From: Tupaia tana
Taxonomy: Eukaryota > Chordata > Mammalia > Scandentia > Tupaiidae
Assembly: GCA_026018925.1 (NCBI GenBank)
Contig: JAKSZU010000027.1
Location: 1,198,829-1,262,828, forward strand
DNA length: 64,000 nucleotides
Direction of reading: 5' to 3'
Shown here: positions 1 to 11,892 of the stretch, piece after piece
Layout: every line of letters starts with the position of its first letter
Position numbering within the stretch: the stretch's first letter is position 1
Notes under the pieces: model-generated
Databases searched by the model: none
Told to the model about the DNA's origin: nothing
Seen by the model: only the letters and a program-made list of their open reading frames with translations
Position numbers and translations under genes: made by a program

Positions 1-872
1 CTGTTGGCCCCAAGCCAGTGCAGAGCTGAGGCAGCGGGTTGTCAGCCCTCGGCCCACTTCCCTTCTGCCTGTCACTGGTAAAGTTCAGACATACCTGGGG
101 CAACTAAAGCACATCACCAGTTAGTCATGACCATGAATACCATTTACCAAAGTCCGACCTTACCATGAAAATGAAAAAAGAAAAAAGAAAACGGAATAAA
201 TATCCAACTTTGACGGTGGGGGGTAACACAGAACCACAGGTAAGTGGATTTCCCAGTTATTCCCACTATAGCAATTGCGGGAAAATGACTTAAACCATAT
301 CAAAAGGAGTTGATACTACAGTTTCTGAACATTAAGTGCCTCTTTCAAAAGAGTTCTAACTATGGTACATGTAGGTTGTGTGTTGCATGTAGACACTCAC
401 GTAGAAGTCTGCTAACTCTCCAGAACCGGGCAGGGGCCTCTCAGGCGTGTGTGTCAACCCACCTAATAGCTAAAGAGACAGATGTCATCTCTGACCTGGC
501 CTCCCTCCGTGGGACCCGTCCTTCATCACAGCGCTCCCGTCTACTCCCCACTCAGTCTTCGCCAGTCCTCGTCCCCTTCTCACCCTTTGTTCTTCGCAGG
601 CAAAAGGCTGACAGGAATCTGACTCTACTTGTCCATGGTACGTGTGTCAGAAAACAGCCGTCCTCTACGTGAGCCTCACTGCTCGGTGACGAGGTGACCA
701 GGCGTTCTCCCAGCCGTCGGTCCAGCAGCCGTCCTTGGGTGGCTGTGAGCTCAGATCCTGCCCCAGGCAGGTTCGAGGGGAAGGGTGCGGGCAGGCATGT
801 CTACCGGCCAAAGTCTGCCCTTCAAACGCTGCCTCACCGAGACGCCTCAGGAGGGCGGCCCAGCCTGTCCGC
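1..872 (-). other. 3'UTR/flank of the membrane isoform
   Basis: This stretch lies downstream of the exon 11 stop on the gene strand. No AATAAA or ATTAAA was found on the minus strand here, so the 3'UTR of the long transcript probably runs off the left edge. Short overlapping ORFs on both strands look accidental. Confidence 0.45.
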
Positions 873-991
873 TCAGATGCTCCGGTAGGACTCCCCATGC
901 CAGCAGGGCCCATGACGGATGAGGGCAGACAGCAGCAGCATGAGGGCAGCAGACACCACACAGAAGGCAATGGCGAGGGCGAGTCTCAGGG
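873..991 (-). CDS. ACP3: ACP3 exon 11: transmembrane C-terminus of the TM-PAP isoform
   Basis: After the acceptor ctccctgcag this exon reads CC CTG AGA..., and with the G left from exon 10 it gives Ala followed by 38 residues and TGA at 875-873. LALAIAFCVVSAALMLLLSA is a clear single membrane span. A short tail follows, with CWHGESYRSI at its end. YRSI is a YxxPhi sorting motif, as YGNI is in human TM-PAP. The resulting protein would be 408 residues, again 10 shorter than human TM-PAP (418). The frame and phase fit only the internal donor of exon 10, which is how the human isoform is made. No open reading frame on the opposite strand explains this conservation better. Confidence 0.9.
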
Positions 992-1113
992 CTGCAGGGA
1001 GAAGAGAGCGATGTCAGAGAACGCATCAGGGAGAAGTGGAGAGCACGTCGGCATTGCTCTCTCCCAACCGTCAATCTCAGAGCAGTTTCCGGAGCAGCCT
1101 TGAAATCAGCACG

Positions 1114-2262
1114 TGTGGTGAGTCAGGGTAGGAGTCGGGGGACGACCCAGGGTCCAGTGTGTGGTGAGTTAGGGAAGGAGTCGGGGGACGACCCAGGGTC
1201 CAGTGTGTGGTGAGTCAGGGAAGGAGTCGGGGGACGACCCAGGGTCCAGTGTGTGGTGAGTCAGGGTAGGAGTCGGGGGACGACCCAGGGTCCAGTGTGT
1301 GGTGAGTCAGGGTAGGAGTCGGGGGACGACCCAGGGTCCAGTGTGTGGTGAGTCAGGGTAGGAGTCGGGGGACGACCCAGGGTCCAGTGTGTGGTGAGTC
1401 AGGGAAGGAGTCGGGGGACGACCCAGGGTCCAGTGTGTGGTGAGTCAGGGTAGGAGTCGGGGGACGACCCAGGGTCCAGTGTGTGGTGAGTCAGGGTAGG
1501 AGTCGGGGGACGACCCAGGGTCCAGTGTGTGGTGAGTCAGGGTAGGAGTCGGGGGACGACCCAGGGTCCAGTGTGTGGTGAGTCAGGGTAGGAGTCGGGG
1601 GACGACCCAGGGTCCAGTGTGTGGTGAGTCAGGGTAGGAGTCGGGGGACGACCCAGGGTCCAGTGTGTGGTGAGTCAGGGTAGGAGTCGGGGGACGACCC
1701 AGGGTCCAGTGTGTGGTGAGTCAGGGTAGGAGTCGGGGGACGACCCAGGGTCCAGTGTGTGGTGAGTCAGGGTAGGAGTCGGGGGACGACCCAGGGTCCA
1801 GTGTGTGGTGAGTCAGGGAAGGAGTCGGGGGACGACCCAGGGTCCAGTGTGTGGTGAGTCAGGGTAGGAGTCGGGGGACGACCCAGGGTCCAGTGTGTGG
1901 TGAGTCAGGGAAGGAGTCGGGGGACGACCCAGGGTCCAGTGTGTGGTGAGTCAGGGTAGGAGTCGGGGGACGACCCAGGGTCCAGTGTGTGGTGAGTTAG
2001 GGAAGGAGTCGGGGGACGACCCAGGGTCCAGTGTGTGGTGAGTTAGGGAAGGAGTCGGGGGACGACCCAGGGTCCAGTGTGTGGTGAGTCAGGGTAGGAG
2101 TCGGGGGACGACCCAGGGTCCAGTGTGTGGTGAGTCAGGGTAGGAGTCGGGGGACGACCCAGGGTCCAGTGTGTGGTGAGTCAGGGTAGGAGTCGGGGGA
2201 CGACCCAGGGTCCAGTGTTTGGTGAGTTAGGGTAGGAGTCGGGGGACGACCCAGGGTCCAGT
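1114..2262. repeat. 46-bp minisatellite, 25 units, AP-1 motif in most units
   Basis: The period is exactly 46 bp, read from the GGTGAG word at 1117, 1163, 1209 and on to 2221. Of the 25 units, 21 carry TGAGTCA (consensus AP-1/TRE) and four carry TGAGTTA (units at 1163, 1991, 2037, 2221). The only other common variant is ggtagg/ggaagg. The array ends 123 bp from exon 11 on the upstream side of its acceptor. Confidence 0.98.
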
Positions 2263-2314
2263 TCCAGCATGGCCTTTGACCTTTGGTCTCCAACTTCCCA
2301 CAGTAAAGGGAGGA

Positions 2315-2383
2315 GTTTTTTTTTTGTTGTTGTTTTTGTTTCTTTTTCCATAGGGCGCTGGGGGGGGGGGGTGGAGAGAGAGA

Positions 2384-2432
<49 letters not shown>

Positions 2433-2617
2433 AAAGCGAGAAATCACCCTGCAGTGGGGATGGCCACACTGCAATCCCTTCTGCATTCTCCTCTCAGGAT
2501 TTTGGGCATGCATGCTCATGTCCCAGCATGATTTTCAAACTGCCAGGTCTGGGACTCTAACCATGGTCGGCTATGTGGGAATCTAGCACCTTAACCTCTA
2601 CACCACCTGCTGGCCTG
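2315..2617 (-). mobile_element. tRNA-derived SINE, with expanded GA tract
   Basis: T-run at left, ccatagggcgc near the tail, and the complement of the promoter head (accacctgctggcc) at right. Diverged from the young copies. Confidence 0.8.
2364..2430. repeat. GA microsatellite
   Basis: A (GA)n run interrupted once, inside a minus-strand SINE just right of the 46-bp array. Confidence 0.9.
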
Positions 2618-2627
2618 GGAAGAAGAT

Positions 2628-2870
2628 TTTTAAAAAGTTTATTTTACTCATGATAGAGAGTGCATGCATGTGTATGTGAAGGAGGAGACGGGAGAGAGAG
2701 AAAAAGAGGGTCTGGTTACATGGTTGCCCTCCTTCAATCGCCAGCTGTCACCTGCTGCACTTCAGGTCAGCTGGGCTGGGGATCTGAACTACATTCGGCC
2801 AAGTGGCTTCTGGCACTGCAGGCCGGGGTACTACAGGCTGCACCACCTAGGCTGGGCTGAGAGGAGGAGA
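2628..2870 (-). mobile_element. SINE, second family (gatagagagtgca / ggtctggttac type)
   Basis: Starts with an AT-rich tail and actcatgatagagagtgca, then GA-rich, then ggtctggttacatggttgcc, ending caccacctaggctgg. Related in layout to the copies at 3.0, 8.3, 9.9, 11.9 and 51.8 kb. Orientation inferred from the tail. Confidence 0.6.
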
Positions 2871-3021
2871 ACTGAGGTATTACTAAGGTCCTGTTATAGC
2901 ACCAGCTCTATGCATTTTCTATAGCTAACTTAGCAATTATTCATAGTCCCGGAGCAAAGGAAATTCTGAATACTCAATTGCAATCAATTGGATCCAAAAG
3001 AAATAGAATCTTTCAATTTAC

Positions 3022-3245
3022 TTTTTTGCTTAATTTTTTTTTCTTATGATAGACCATGTGCACGTGAGAGTAAGAAAGAGAGAGAGGAGAGAGATGAGCC
3101 CCCACAGGGCCTGGTCCCACTGCAGTTCCACCTTCCAGTCACCTAGACCACCGGATCATGGGCACTTGCATACGTGCCTGGCACGTTTTGGGCTGACCTG
3201 GCCTGGAACTTTAACTGTAGTCAGGATGTGAGACCCAGCTTCCTC
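3022..3245 (-). mobile_element. SINE, second family
   Basis: Contains ttatgatagaccatgtgcac, a GA stretch and cccacagggcctggtccc. This is the cleanest example of the shared core of this family. Confidence 0.6.
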
Positions 3246-3403
3246 GAGCAATGGATTATTCCTGCATCCGAGAGCTGGCCAGAAGCTTTTCTATTTTTGT
3301 GTGCAATTTTCAAATCAATATGTTTCACACAGGAAACTCTGAGCACATGTTGACCAATGCAAACATGTCTAGCATAACTGCGTATTATTACTATTCTGTA
3401 TCT

Positions 3404-3684
3404 TTATTTATACAGATACCTTTTTGCACTGCCAGAGGGCATGTGTACATTTATCAGAGAGAGATAGAGAAACAGAGAGACAGAGGCAGAGAGGGGAATT
3501 CCCACACACCACTTTCAGGGTGCATGGTCACATCACAATCCCTTCTCTCCTATGTCTCCATCCTGTTGGGTTTGGGGCAAGCATGCATACACACCGGGCA
3601 TGCATTTCAAGCCTCTGGGGTCAGAATTCAAACCATGGTTAGCCATGTGGATCCTTTAACCGGGAGGCCACAGAGCTGGCCCTG
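3404..3684 (-). mobile_element. tRNA-derived SINE, old copy
   Basis: tttttgcactgccagagggc at the tail side, ggtcacatcacaatcccttc in the middle and gagctggccc at the head side. Strongly diverged. Confidence 0.65.
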
Positions 3685-4345
3685 TACATGTCTCATATGT
3701 ACACATACGTCACATATACACATGTCACATATATACACATCTCAGATATACACACATGTCACATATATACACACATGTCATGCATACACACACGTCATAT
3801 ATATACACATATGTCACACATATACACACATCTCACATATATACATATATCCCATATACACACATGCACATATGTATACACATCTCACATATATACACAT
3901 GTCATATATACACACATATCTCAGATATATACACATATGTCACACACACACATATCTCACAAATATACATATATCCCATATACCTACATGCACATATATA
4001 TACACATATCTCATATATATACATGTACACATATCATATATATACATATATCTGATATATGTATATATCTCAGATATATACATGTATATATCTCATATAT
4101 ACATATATCTCATATATGTACACATATTTCACATGTACATGTACACATCTCACATATATACATATATCTCATAAATACATGTACCTATCTTATATATAAA
4201 CATGCACATATCTCTCATATATACACATATCTAATATATACACATCTCATATATGTACATATATGTCCACATATTTCATATATGTACATATACACATATC
4301 TCATATATGTACATACATATATACACATATCTCATACATATGCAT
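3683..4345. repeat. AT-rich degenerate minisatellite (catatatacacat type)
   Basis: About 660 bp of degenerate units of roughly 16-22 bp built from tcacatatatacacat and tctcatatatacatat. It is largely free of stops in several plus-strand frames, which gives overlapping ORFs of up to 307 residues rich in HTYI/YIH; these are not genes. Confidence 0.9.
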
Positions 4346-4815
4346 GTCTCTTTGGTAGTTGATCAGTCATGAAGGAGATATATGGGTTCATTTTTTTTAA
4401 TGAGAAACTAATTCATTATCTCACCTGGCAAATTGCTCTCCTTCATACACACCCTAGTCCACTACAGCACGCGGGCTGTTGTTGACTTAGGCAATGGGAA
4501 AGCAAACAGTCTCTCCGATCCTGTGGCTCAGTCCACAGACATAAATAACCAGTTTAGCCTAACCTAAACACTGTGGAGCTGGGAGATGGGTTAAATAAAA
4601 ACTAGAAAGGTTACATAATCTGGTTAGAGTTAAGCATATAAGAGGTCATATCAGTCTCATGATTTTGAAAACCATCTATTCACTAATGACTTTCAAACTT
4701 AAATCTCTAACTCTCACTTATCTCTCAAGCTCAAGTCTCTTAAACCCAACTATGCTCAACATTCTTTTGAACATATAATAGGCATTTCAAGCTTAACAAC
4801 TCCAAAACTGAGCTC

Positions 4816-5087
4816 TTTTTTTTTTTTTTTTTAGGAAAGGTTTTTTTACTATAGAGCGCATGCGCTTGCCAGAAAGACAGAGAGAGACAGAGAGATAGAA
4901 AGTGAGAAATCAATCCCCAGAGGGGATGGCCATACCGCAATCCCTTCTCCTCCCTTTTCCTCTCGGGATCTTGGGCACACACGCACACGTGCCCGGCGTG
5001 AGTTTAAGCCACCAGGTCTAGGACTCGAACCGCAGTTGACTACATGGGAGTCCGGCGACATAGCCATTATGCTAACTGCTGGTCCCC
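4816..5087 (-). mobile_element. tRNA-derived SINE
   Basis: Flanked by an imperfect target-site duplication (ccaaaactgagctc / ccaaagctgagcttc). Ends at right in the complement of the GGGGACCAGCAG head. Confidence 0.88.
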
Positions 5088-5339
5088 AAAGCTGAGCTTC
5101 CAATCCTGTCACTCTCCCCTCTCAGCCCAGGTCTGCTGTCATAGCGGTCTACAGCTCAGTTGATGGGAATTGTCTTTTAATGTTGTGTCAGGACAAAACT
5201 CTTAGGGGCTTCCTTTTTTCTCATACCTTTTACCCTATTTGCTGGAAAATCCTGTTGGTTCTACCAAAAAAATACATCCAGAAACGTCTCACTCGTCCCT
5301 TTGTCCACCACCCCGTTCTGTGCACTATCATCTGTTGTC

Positions 5340-5915
5340 AGGATCATCATCGTGGCTCCCTGACCTGTTCCTTAGATCCCATCTTTTCTCCTTCACAGTC
5401 TGTACTCAACACAGCAGCCAAATCACTTCAAATCAAACCCTGCCACCCTTCTGGTTGAAACACAGTCTGCGCTGAATGCTCATCTCAGCATAAAAGCGAA
5501 GGTCCGGGTGATGGCAGTTGACAAGGCTCTCCACCATCTGGCCTCTGCTAGCTGCACAGATGCCTTCTTCCTGTTCTCCCTCCACTCACTCTCTCCAACC
5601 AGGAGGCCTCCTTCCATACTACAGGTGCACGAGCACGCCCGCCCTCAGTGCCTCTGCCATGGGTGTCACCACGGTCCACGCACCTTCTCACAGAGCTGCG
5701 GGTATGGCCACTTCTTCACTTTCTGGCCTAAATCTCATCTTCTCAACCAGGCCTTCCCATTGAAAAGTAGGACCTCTCCCATTGCTACCTGACGTCACTC
5801 GTGATCCTAATCTTCCCAAGTGCTTACTTCATAGGTTTACTGTTTATCTCCTACTCCTCACTCCGTCTAATAGAAGAATAGAACCTTCACAAAGGCAGGG
5901 ACCGTTGGGTGTGTT
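5340..5915 (+). mobile_element. L2-like LINE fragment
   Basis: Pyrimidine-rich text with ctctggcctctg, cttcctgttctccctcc, caaccaggccttccca and a terminal cacaaaggcagggaccg, in the order found in L2 3' ends. Old and diverged. Confidence 0.6.
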
Positions 5916-7376
5916 CATGAACATATCTCATCTGCACTTACTACACATGAAAGTGACATCATCGAATCTATGTTTAAAAACAATAGCCATGGAAAAGATA
6001 GGATGATAGAGATATGGTAGGCCTGATTGGAGCTACCAAAACACCTTCGACAAGATACTGGGGGTTCAGAACTAGAGCTATGGCCCTGGGAATGCAGGCG
6101 AAGGAACGGAGTGCAGCACACAGCAGGGGCTGGTACAAATTCACAGAACATACTAGGGGCCTAGAACTCACAGGCTCTAACCGCTAGCCCTGAATTCTTC
6201 CTAGGATGCCAAGAAATGTCTAGAAAATGTATCTTGGCACCATGAGATGGTAGATATTAATAAAGTTAGACCCTGAGGGACAGTGTCATTACAGTTGCAG
6301 ATTGAGTTAATATAAAATTGGAGAGAACTAAATAGAACTGAAGAAGGAGAATAAGGGAGGCAGATACCAACGGTTCTTAAAAACCCACTCTCACAGTGTG
6401 CGCAAGCCAGAGGGTGGAGCAGAGAGCAGCGCCGCAGAGCCTGAGGGGGCGGCTGGGCCGTAGTCCCAGCCTCAGGCATGCTTTGGCTTCTCCGGTTACT
6501 CCGGCTACGCAGTTGAGAAGAGCGTCTCAGAGACTGACCCTCCGTAACAACGGACTTGGTGTCCTGAGACGCTACCTTATGGGTCACTTCCTATCTGCCA
6601 GGAACTGTGAGCTTTGACGTGAACTTCCAGGGGTTACTCTTGAAGAAACTGCACCTCTCGGTGACGCTGCTCCCCTGCTACAACCCGCAGTTGCTGGGAA
6701 GCAACATTAAAGTCAAGGATTATCAAAAAAAAAATCCACTTTCACAGCCAACTTTATAAATTTATGAATTTATTTGTAGTTATCTTTACTGGCCATGCTT
6801 CCACAGCAGCCCCTTGGAATTTGTTTTCTCACCCTGCATTCTTCCTTCTTTCCTTTCTAAACATGCAGTGAGCACACAGCGCATGCCAGCAGGCTGAGCT
6901 GGGTGCTGAGGACCGTACAGTTGTTGCTAAGGAGCTCAGGGTCTAGTGGGAGGACCAGTTAGACTCTTATGAGATGATGTGGTGGCTACTGAAGTGGGGT
7001 GTAGGAGATACGGCATTGGAGCAGAGTGTTGAAATCGGCAGTCTATTCTATTTGGAAGAGAAGGCGTTGGAGAAGTCTTCTGAGCTTTGAGCTGGCCTGA
7101 AGGGTAGGACATGGCCACCAGACAGGAGGGGCTGCACAAGGAAATGCTGGGAAACAGCAAGCAGTTGCACAAGGCGGGAGGACGAACTTACGGAGGCGAG
7201 AGCAGGTGTGTAGGTTGCCCCTGGTTTTAGCGTCTGGTTTGTTATAGGGTATACGGAAGTCCTCAGCAACTATTATCTGTAGAAGTGACACAGCCCAGCC
7301 TGTGTTTAAAAAAATAACCGTGAAATAAGGAAGGTTGGTGGCAATATGGTAGACTAGCTGTGGAGATATTAAAATG

Positions 7377-7616
7377 CCCCCCCTTTTAATTGCCAAAGGA
7401 CACATGAACTTGCCAGAAAGAGTGAAAGTAGCCCCACTGGGGTGTGGTCATATCACAACCCTTTTTCCTTTATTTCATCTTAATCAAGATTTGGGGCACA
7501 CATGGACATGCTCCTGGCATGTTTTCAAGCTGCTGGGGCTGAGATTTGAACTGTGGCCAGACAGGTGGGCTCCAGCTCCTGAGGCACACACTCCACCACT
7601 GTCCCTAGGGCTGGCC
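7377..7616 (-). mobile_element. tRNA-derived SINE, old copy
   Basis: ttgccaaaggacacatgaac near the tail, gggtgtggtcatatcacaac in the body and ctagggctggcc at the head. Poorly preserved. Confidence 0.6.
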
Positions 7617-8321
7617 GTAAATCACCCTGGATGTGCTTCCGCGGGCTGAGAACTGAAGCCGTGTTCCTGGGAATGAGACGAGGGAATTCAAGAGCCACCC
7701 CTTCGGTAGAACTGACAGGCTTTGGTGACAGACTAATGGTACTGGCAAAGGAGAAGTCACGGCACTCTCAGACTCCTCTTGGCGACTGAGAATCGGGCTG
7801 TAAACTGAGACTGGGACCACAGACAAAAATCAGTTTGGAGTAGAAGAGATAATAAACTTTGTTTCCAAAGTGAGATTGAGATGGGTTATTATACTCCCTG
7901 CTAAGACTCCTTGCCAATCTCGCTCCTCGCCAATCCATTCTCCACATCGATCCGGAGTCTTCTAAGAGCAGAAGCCGGTTACAGCACCTGGCCTCTGCCT
8001 AGACCTAGCGCTGGCCAGAGCTGCCAAGGTGACCTCCGGAGCGCTGCCTCTCCTCCAGCCCAGCCCTGCCCTCTGCACCTCCAGACTTCGGCTCCTGAAA
8101 GGCTCCGGGCCGTCTCTCCTGACCTTTATAAAACACGCTGTCGACATTCTCTTCACCTCTGCTTCCCTGGCTAATTCCTCTCCTTTTGGAGAAACATCGC
8201 TCTCTGAGAAGCCTGCTCTGATCCAAGGTCTAAGCTGCTGGACTTGGGCTAAGAGCCTGTTCTGTCCCCATCATTACCTGATGTCCTTCCTTGCAGTCAC
8301 CGTGGTTCACCGCGGCACCCA

Positions 8322-8660
8322 CTAATTAAAACATCTTTTCTTTATTCATGATAGAGAATGCACACATGAAATGAAAGAGAGACAGAGAGAGGAGAGAGAC
8401 AGAGAGTCAGAGAGAGAGGAGAGCTCTCTCCACAGGGCCTGGTCACGCCATGGTCCCCTCCTCCGGTCTCCAGCCAGTTGGGTCCTGAGCACTCGACGAG
8501 TCCCCGTGTGTCCCAGGCTGCCCTGTTACTTTTCTCCCTGTCTGTTGTCCCCTCCTGACTCCTCGAAGTCGATAAGCCCCGTGAGGTGGACTGACCTGCC
8601 TGCTGCTGCTCCCTCAGCAGACGTACTCCTGGTACGCAGGCGTGCATTACGTACGTAACG
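8322..8660 (-). mobile_element. SINE, second family
   Basis: ttattcatgatagagaatgca, a long GA stretch and ccacagggcctggtcacgcc. The right boundary is unclear. Confidence 0.55.
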
Positions 8661-9175
8661 GGCTTGGAAAATGTCTATCGTAAATGTAGTGTGCCTTGAA
8701 CAAGCACTGCATGGCAGAAATGAGGTGTCGGGGACCGACAGACCTGAATCCCGGTATCAGCGTCAGCTTTCTCCTCTATGAGAAGTTGACAGTGGCTTCA
8801 CAAGGAAACAAAGAGGTCACTGAGTTAGACTGAGGGCTTCCGAAGACACAGGTGAGGGGAGGGTGGATAAGATTTTACAGAAGAGTAGGCAGTGAGGAGA
8901 TGAGGAGACGAGAACTAGAATGGAAGTCACTGCTCAAGACTGGTGGGCTGCAGCAGGCACAAGGCTGGGCTCATTTCATAGAAAAGAAAGGACACTCTGC
9001 GGAGGAAGAGAAGCTAAACCGAAGAGACTCACTGAGGTCCCGAGGGGCCTGGGGGGACGGAGGCACACGCAGAGTGAGGAGAGGGGGTCGACACAAGGGG
9101 GAACACTTTTCTGAGGGACACCAACAAAAGAAGGTGAACGTGACTGAGAGAAAGTCCTCCCTTGGGATCTTCGTC

Positions 9176-9445
9176 TAGTGGGGCCTGGTTGGACGGCCCC
9201 TGCAGCTACATCGATACACGGTGAGGAGTTTAGGGGCTGCATGTGCAGCCAGGCACACTGCTCGATGGGGCTGACCCACTCGGGAGGGTTGGAGTCTCAC
9301 TCCTGGTGACCTCCCTGAGTGCATAGCACGTGTGGGTGCCCATTGTGCAGGCCGGCAGGAGCTGGGGGGATTGGGCAAGAACACCCTTCTGTGGGTGCTG
9401 TCTCCCTGTCTCTCCCTCATGGGAGAAATAAATAAACTGGAAAAA
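9176..9445 (+). mobile_element. SINE, third family (gacctccctgag type)
   Basis: Shares tgacctccctgagtg, gtgggtgctgtctc, tctccctcatgggagaaata and the terminal aataaataaact with the copy at 57.66-57.92 kb. Confidence 0.55.
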
Positions 9446-9518
9446 AAGTGTATTAGCATATAACCTATGCACATCTTGTTCTTCTTTTTTTAAAACAGTT
9501 GAGAAATTTGGTGTACAT

Positions 9519-9768
9519 TTTATTTATTTATTTATTTTCCCACAGGGCACATGTGCTTGCTGGAGACAGACAGAGAGAGAGAAAGTGAGAAATAACCCCC
9601 AGTGGAGATGGCCAGACCGCTATCTCTTCTCCATTTCTCCTCTTGGGATTTTGGGCACACATGCACATGGGCCTGGCGTGATTTTTCAAGCTGCCGGGTC
9701 TGGGACTTGAACTGTGGTTGGCCATGTGGGAGTCTAGCACCTTAACTACTACACCACTTGCTGGCCCC
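9519..9768 (-). mobile_element. tRNA-derived SINE
   Basis: A tail of tttatttatttatt and cccacagggcacatgtgc, ending ccacttgctggcccc. Intermediate divergence. Confidence 0.8.
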
Positions 9769-9917
9769 GCACGTCCTCTTACATCTTTCCATACCTTTTG
9801 GCTTACTTACAATGGCTAACACAACGCGGGCATTATGTAAGCAGGTATCATACTGTTTAGGGAATAGTGCGTCTACGTCTGTGTAGAACACATGCAACCA
9901 CTTTTTTGCTCTGTATA

Positions 9918-10164
9918 ATTAATTTTTTTTGCCATGATAAAACTGTGCACACATACAAGAAAGAAAAATAGACAGGGGGACGCGCCCTCCACAGGGCCTG
10001 GTCCGGCTGTGGTCGTTCTCATCCTCCAGCTTGTCAGGGTCCTGGGCACACACCCAGGCAGCTGGTGCATTTCAGGCTGACCAAACATGGGGCTCAAACG
10101 CAGTGAGCACGTGGCTTCCAGCTCCGCAGTGTGGGCATTACTGCCTTCAGCGACGCTCAGCCTT
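9918..10164 (-). mobile_element. SINE, second family
   Basis: ttgccatgataaaactgtgc, then ccacagggcctggtccggc. The middle carries ggcacacacccaggcagctgg. Confidence 0.5.
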
Positions 10165-10330
10165 TCTGAATATTTATTATGTATTTATTTTTGCCAGAGG
10201 GCGCATGCGTGCACACACTCGATGTCTTCCAAGCTGCGGGGCTCAGGATATGATCCCGTGGCCACACGGGACCCGCTCCCCTTACACAGGGCTTGGCTGT
10301 GCAGTGACGGCTGAGCCACTGTTCGGATAG
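10165..10330 (-). mobile_element. SINE fragment
   Basis: A tail of atttatttttgccagagggc and a head-side ctgagccactg. It lies immediately right of the previous element and may be nested in it. Confidence 0.45.
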
Positions 10331-10621
10331 TTTTGGTCCTTGGTGAGTTGAATCTTCAGATGCAGAAATAGCAAATAAAGAAGATTGGCCACATTTTGAA
10401 GTAGTTGAGAAGGGAACTTTAAAGAGTTATCAGAAAGTTCTTGTTACGAAGGGTAAAGAGGATAAATGGAATCAGAAATTTGGGAAAAATAAAAAAGGGA
10501 TTCTGTAGAGGGTAGACTACATTTACCAGCACTGCTGCAAGACCCAGCTGAGGTTGGAATAGGAATTTCAGTATCATAATTTGGAATGGTGACAACAGAT
10601 TCAAAATTTTATTTTGTTTTC

Positions 10622-10830
10622 TTTGTTTAAATTTTATTTTAGACAGAATCTTACTATGTCAAAACCCCCCTGCCTCAGCCTTCGGAGTAGCTGGGACTAT
10701 AGGTGTGTGCTATGCACACAGCTTTTAGGATGGGTCAGGCGAGTCAGGACCTGAACCTGGGCCTCCCGTGTGGCCTCAGCCTGTCACGTGGCAGTGCCTC
10801 CCAGCACGTGCCACTGAGGATGGGAGTCCG
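10622..10830 (-). mobile_element. 7SL-like composite SINE
   Basis: CCTGCCTCAGCCTTCGGAGT and AGCTGGGACTATAGGTGTG correspond to the 7SL-derived part of Alu-type SINEs in reverse. They are followed by an unrelated part with cccgtgtggcctcagcc, shared with the copy at 62.5 kb. About 50 bp of the usual 7SL text is missing between tcttactatgt and cctgcctcag. Confidence 0.6.
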
Positions 10831-11602
10831 ACTTGTTTTCTCCCCCTCTACTTGGCAGATTAGAGTGGAAGAGCCGTGCGATCAGTTTGACCTAGGGTCG
10901 GACTGGGTGTGGGAGGGTGTGGGTGGGCTGTCACGGCCGTCGGATTGTCCAGGTGGAGGCCAGGAGGGGAGGGAGGAGTGGGCAGGCACGGCACAGCAGC
11001 TCCCGTGTCTGTGAGTAATGAGCCGTGCCTTGGGAAGGAGGGAGTAACAGCCAGGGCTGAGAAAGAGGGGCTGCTGCTGTGGGAAGAGGAACGCTGAAAG
11101 CAACGTCACGGATAGCACGGGGCAGGGGGAGGCCAGGCGACTCTGCGGGAAGCAGAGGTCACTAACACAGACACGCGTGTAAGACGGGGTCTCCACAGAG
11201 CCCTTTGTAAGCTCAGCCACGGATTCTCTCTCTCATTTACTGATGAACTTATTTCCAGGCTGTGGCCCTCTGGGCCCAGCCGGGAGAATGTTGGGCTCGG
11301 TACGACAGGTTGAAACGCTTTTTCAGTTAGCAAAAACTGACAGAAGGCCTTGGGTCCTAGCCACCATACAGTGGCTAAAGGTTAAGAGACAAAAGGTGCG
11401 AATGCTGCCTTTAAGGAACTCACAGCTGAATTCTGGGCAAGTGTATGTGTACTGTAGCTCTTTCGCTTCACAGAGACAATGAGGGCAAACTGGAACTTCA
11501 CGCCAGGAAAAGGCCCCCCAAAATGAGAGTCAGATGTTGGTAGGGAGGAAGAACACTAGTGACGGGACTGTGGAAGTAAGATTCTGGAATTAAAGAGGCA
11601 GG

Positions 11603-11866
11603 TTTTTTTTTTCTTTTCTTCTTTTTGAAGAGGTTTTTGCTATAGGTCGTGTGCGCTCGCCAGACAGAGACAGAGAGACAGAAAGGGAGAAATCACCCCC
11701 CAGGGGGATGGCCACGCCGCGATCCCTTCTCCTCCATTCTCCTCTCGGGATCTTGGGCACGCACGCACACGCCCAGTGTGAGTTTAAGCCATTGGGTCTG
11801 GGATGCAAACTGTGGTCAACTACATGGGAGTCCAGTGACATAGCCATTACGCTAACTGCTGGTCCC
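11603..11866 (-). mobile_element. tRNA-derived SINE
   Basis: A well preserved copy with tataggtcgtgtgcgctcgcc at the tail and ctaactgctggtccc at the head. Flanks agaggcagg / agagaagcag suggest a duplicated target. Confidence 0.88.
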
Positions 11867-11892
11867 AGAGAAGCAGTTTTTAGAAAATGATT

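Noticed and set aside
1114..2262. CRISPR-like direct repeats
   Set aside because: Units follow each other directly without unique spacers, and the context is mammalian. It is a minisatellite.
2181..2586. ORFs of 80-112 codons with S/L or E/R runs
   Set aside because: They are translations of the GA microsatellite and the surrounding SINE.
3251..4362. Overlapping plus-strand ORFs of 307, 224 and 99 codons rich in H, Y, I and T
   Set aside because: They run through the AT-rich minisatellite, where repeated catatatacacat words lack stops in several frames at once. No domain and no codon bias.
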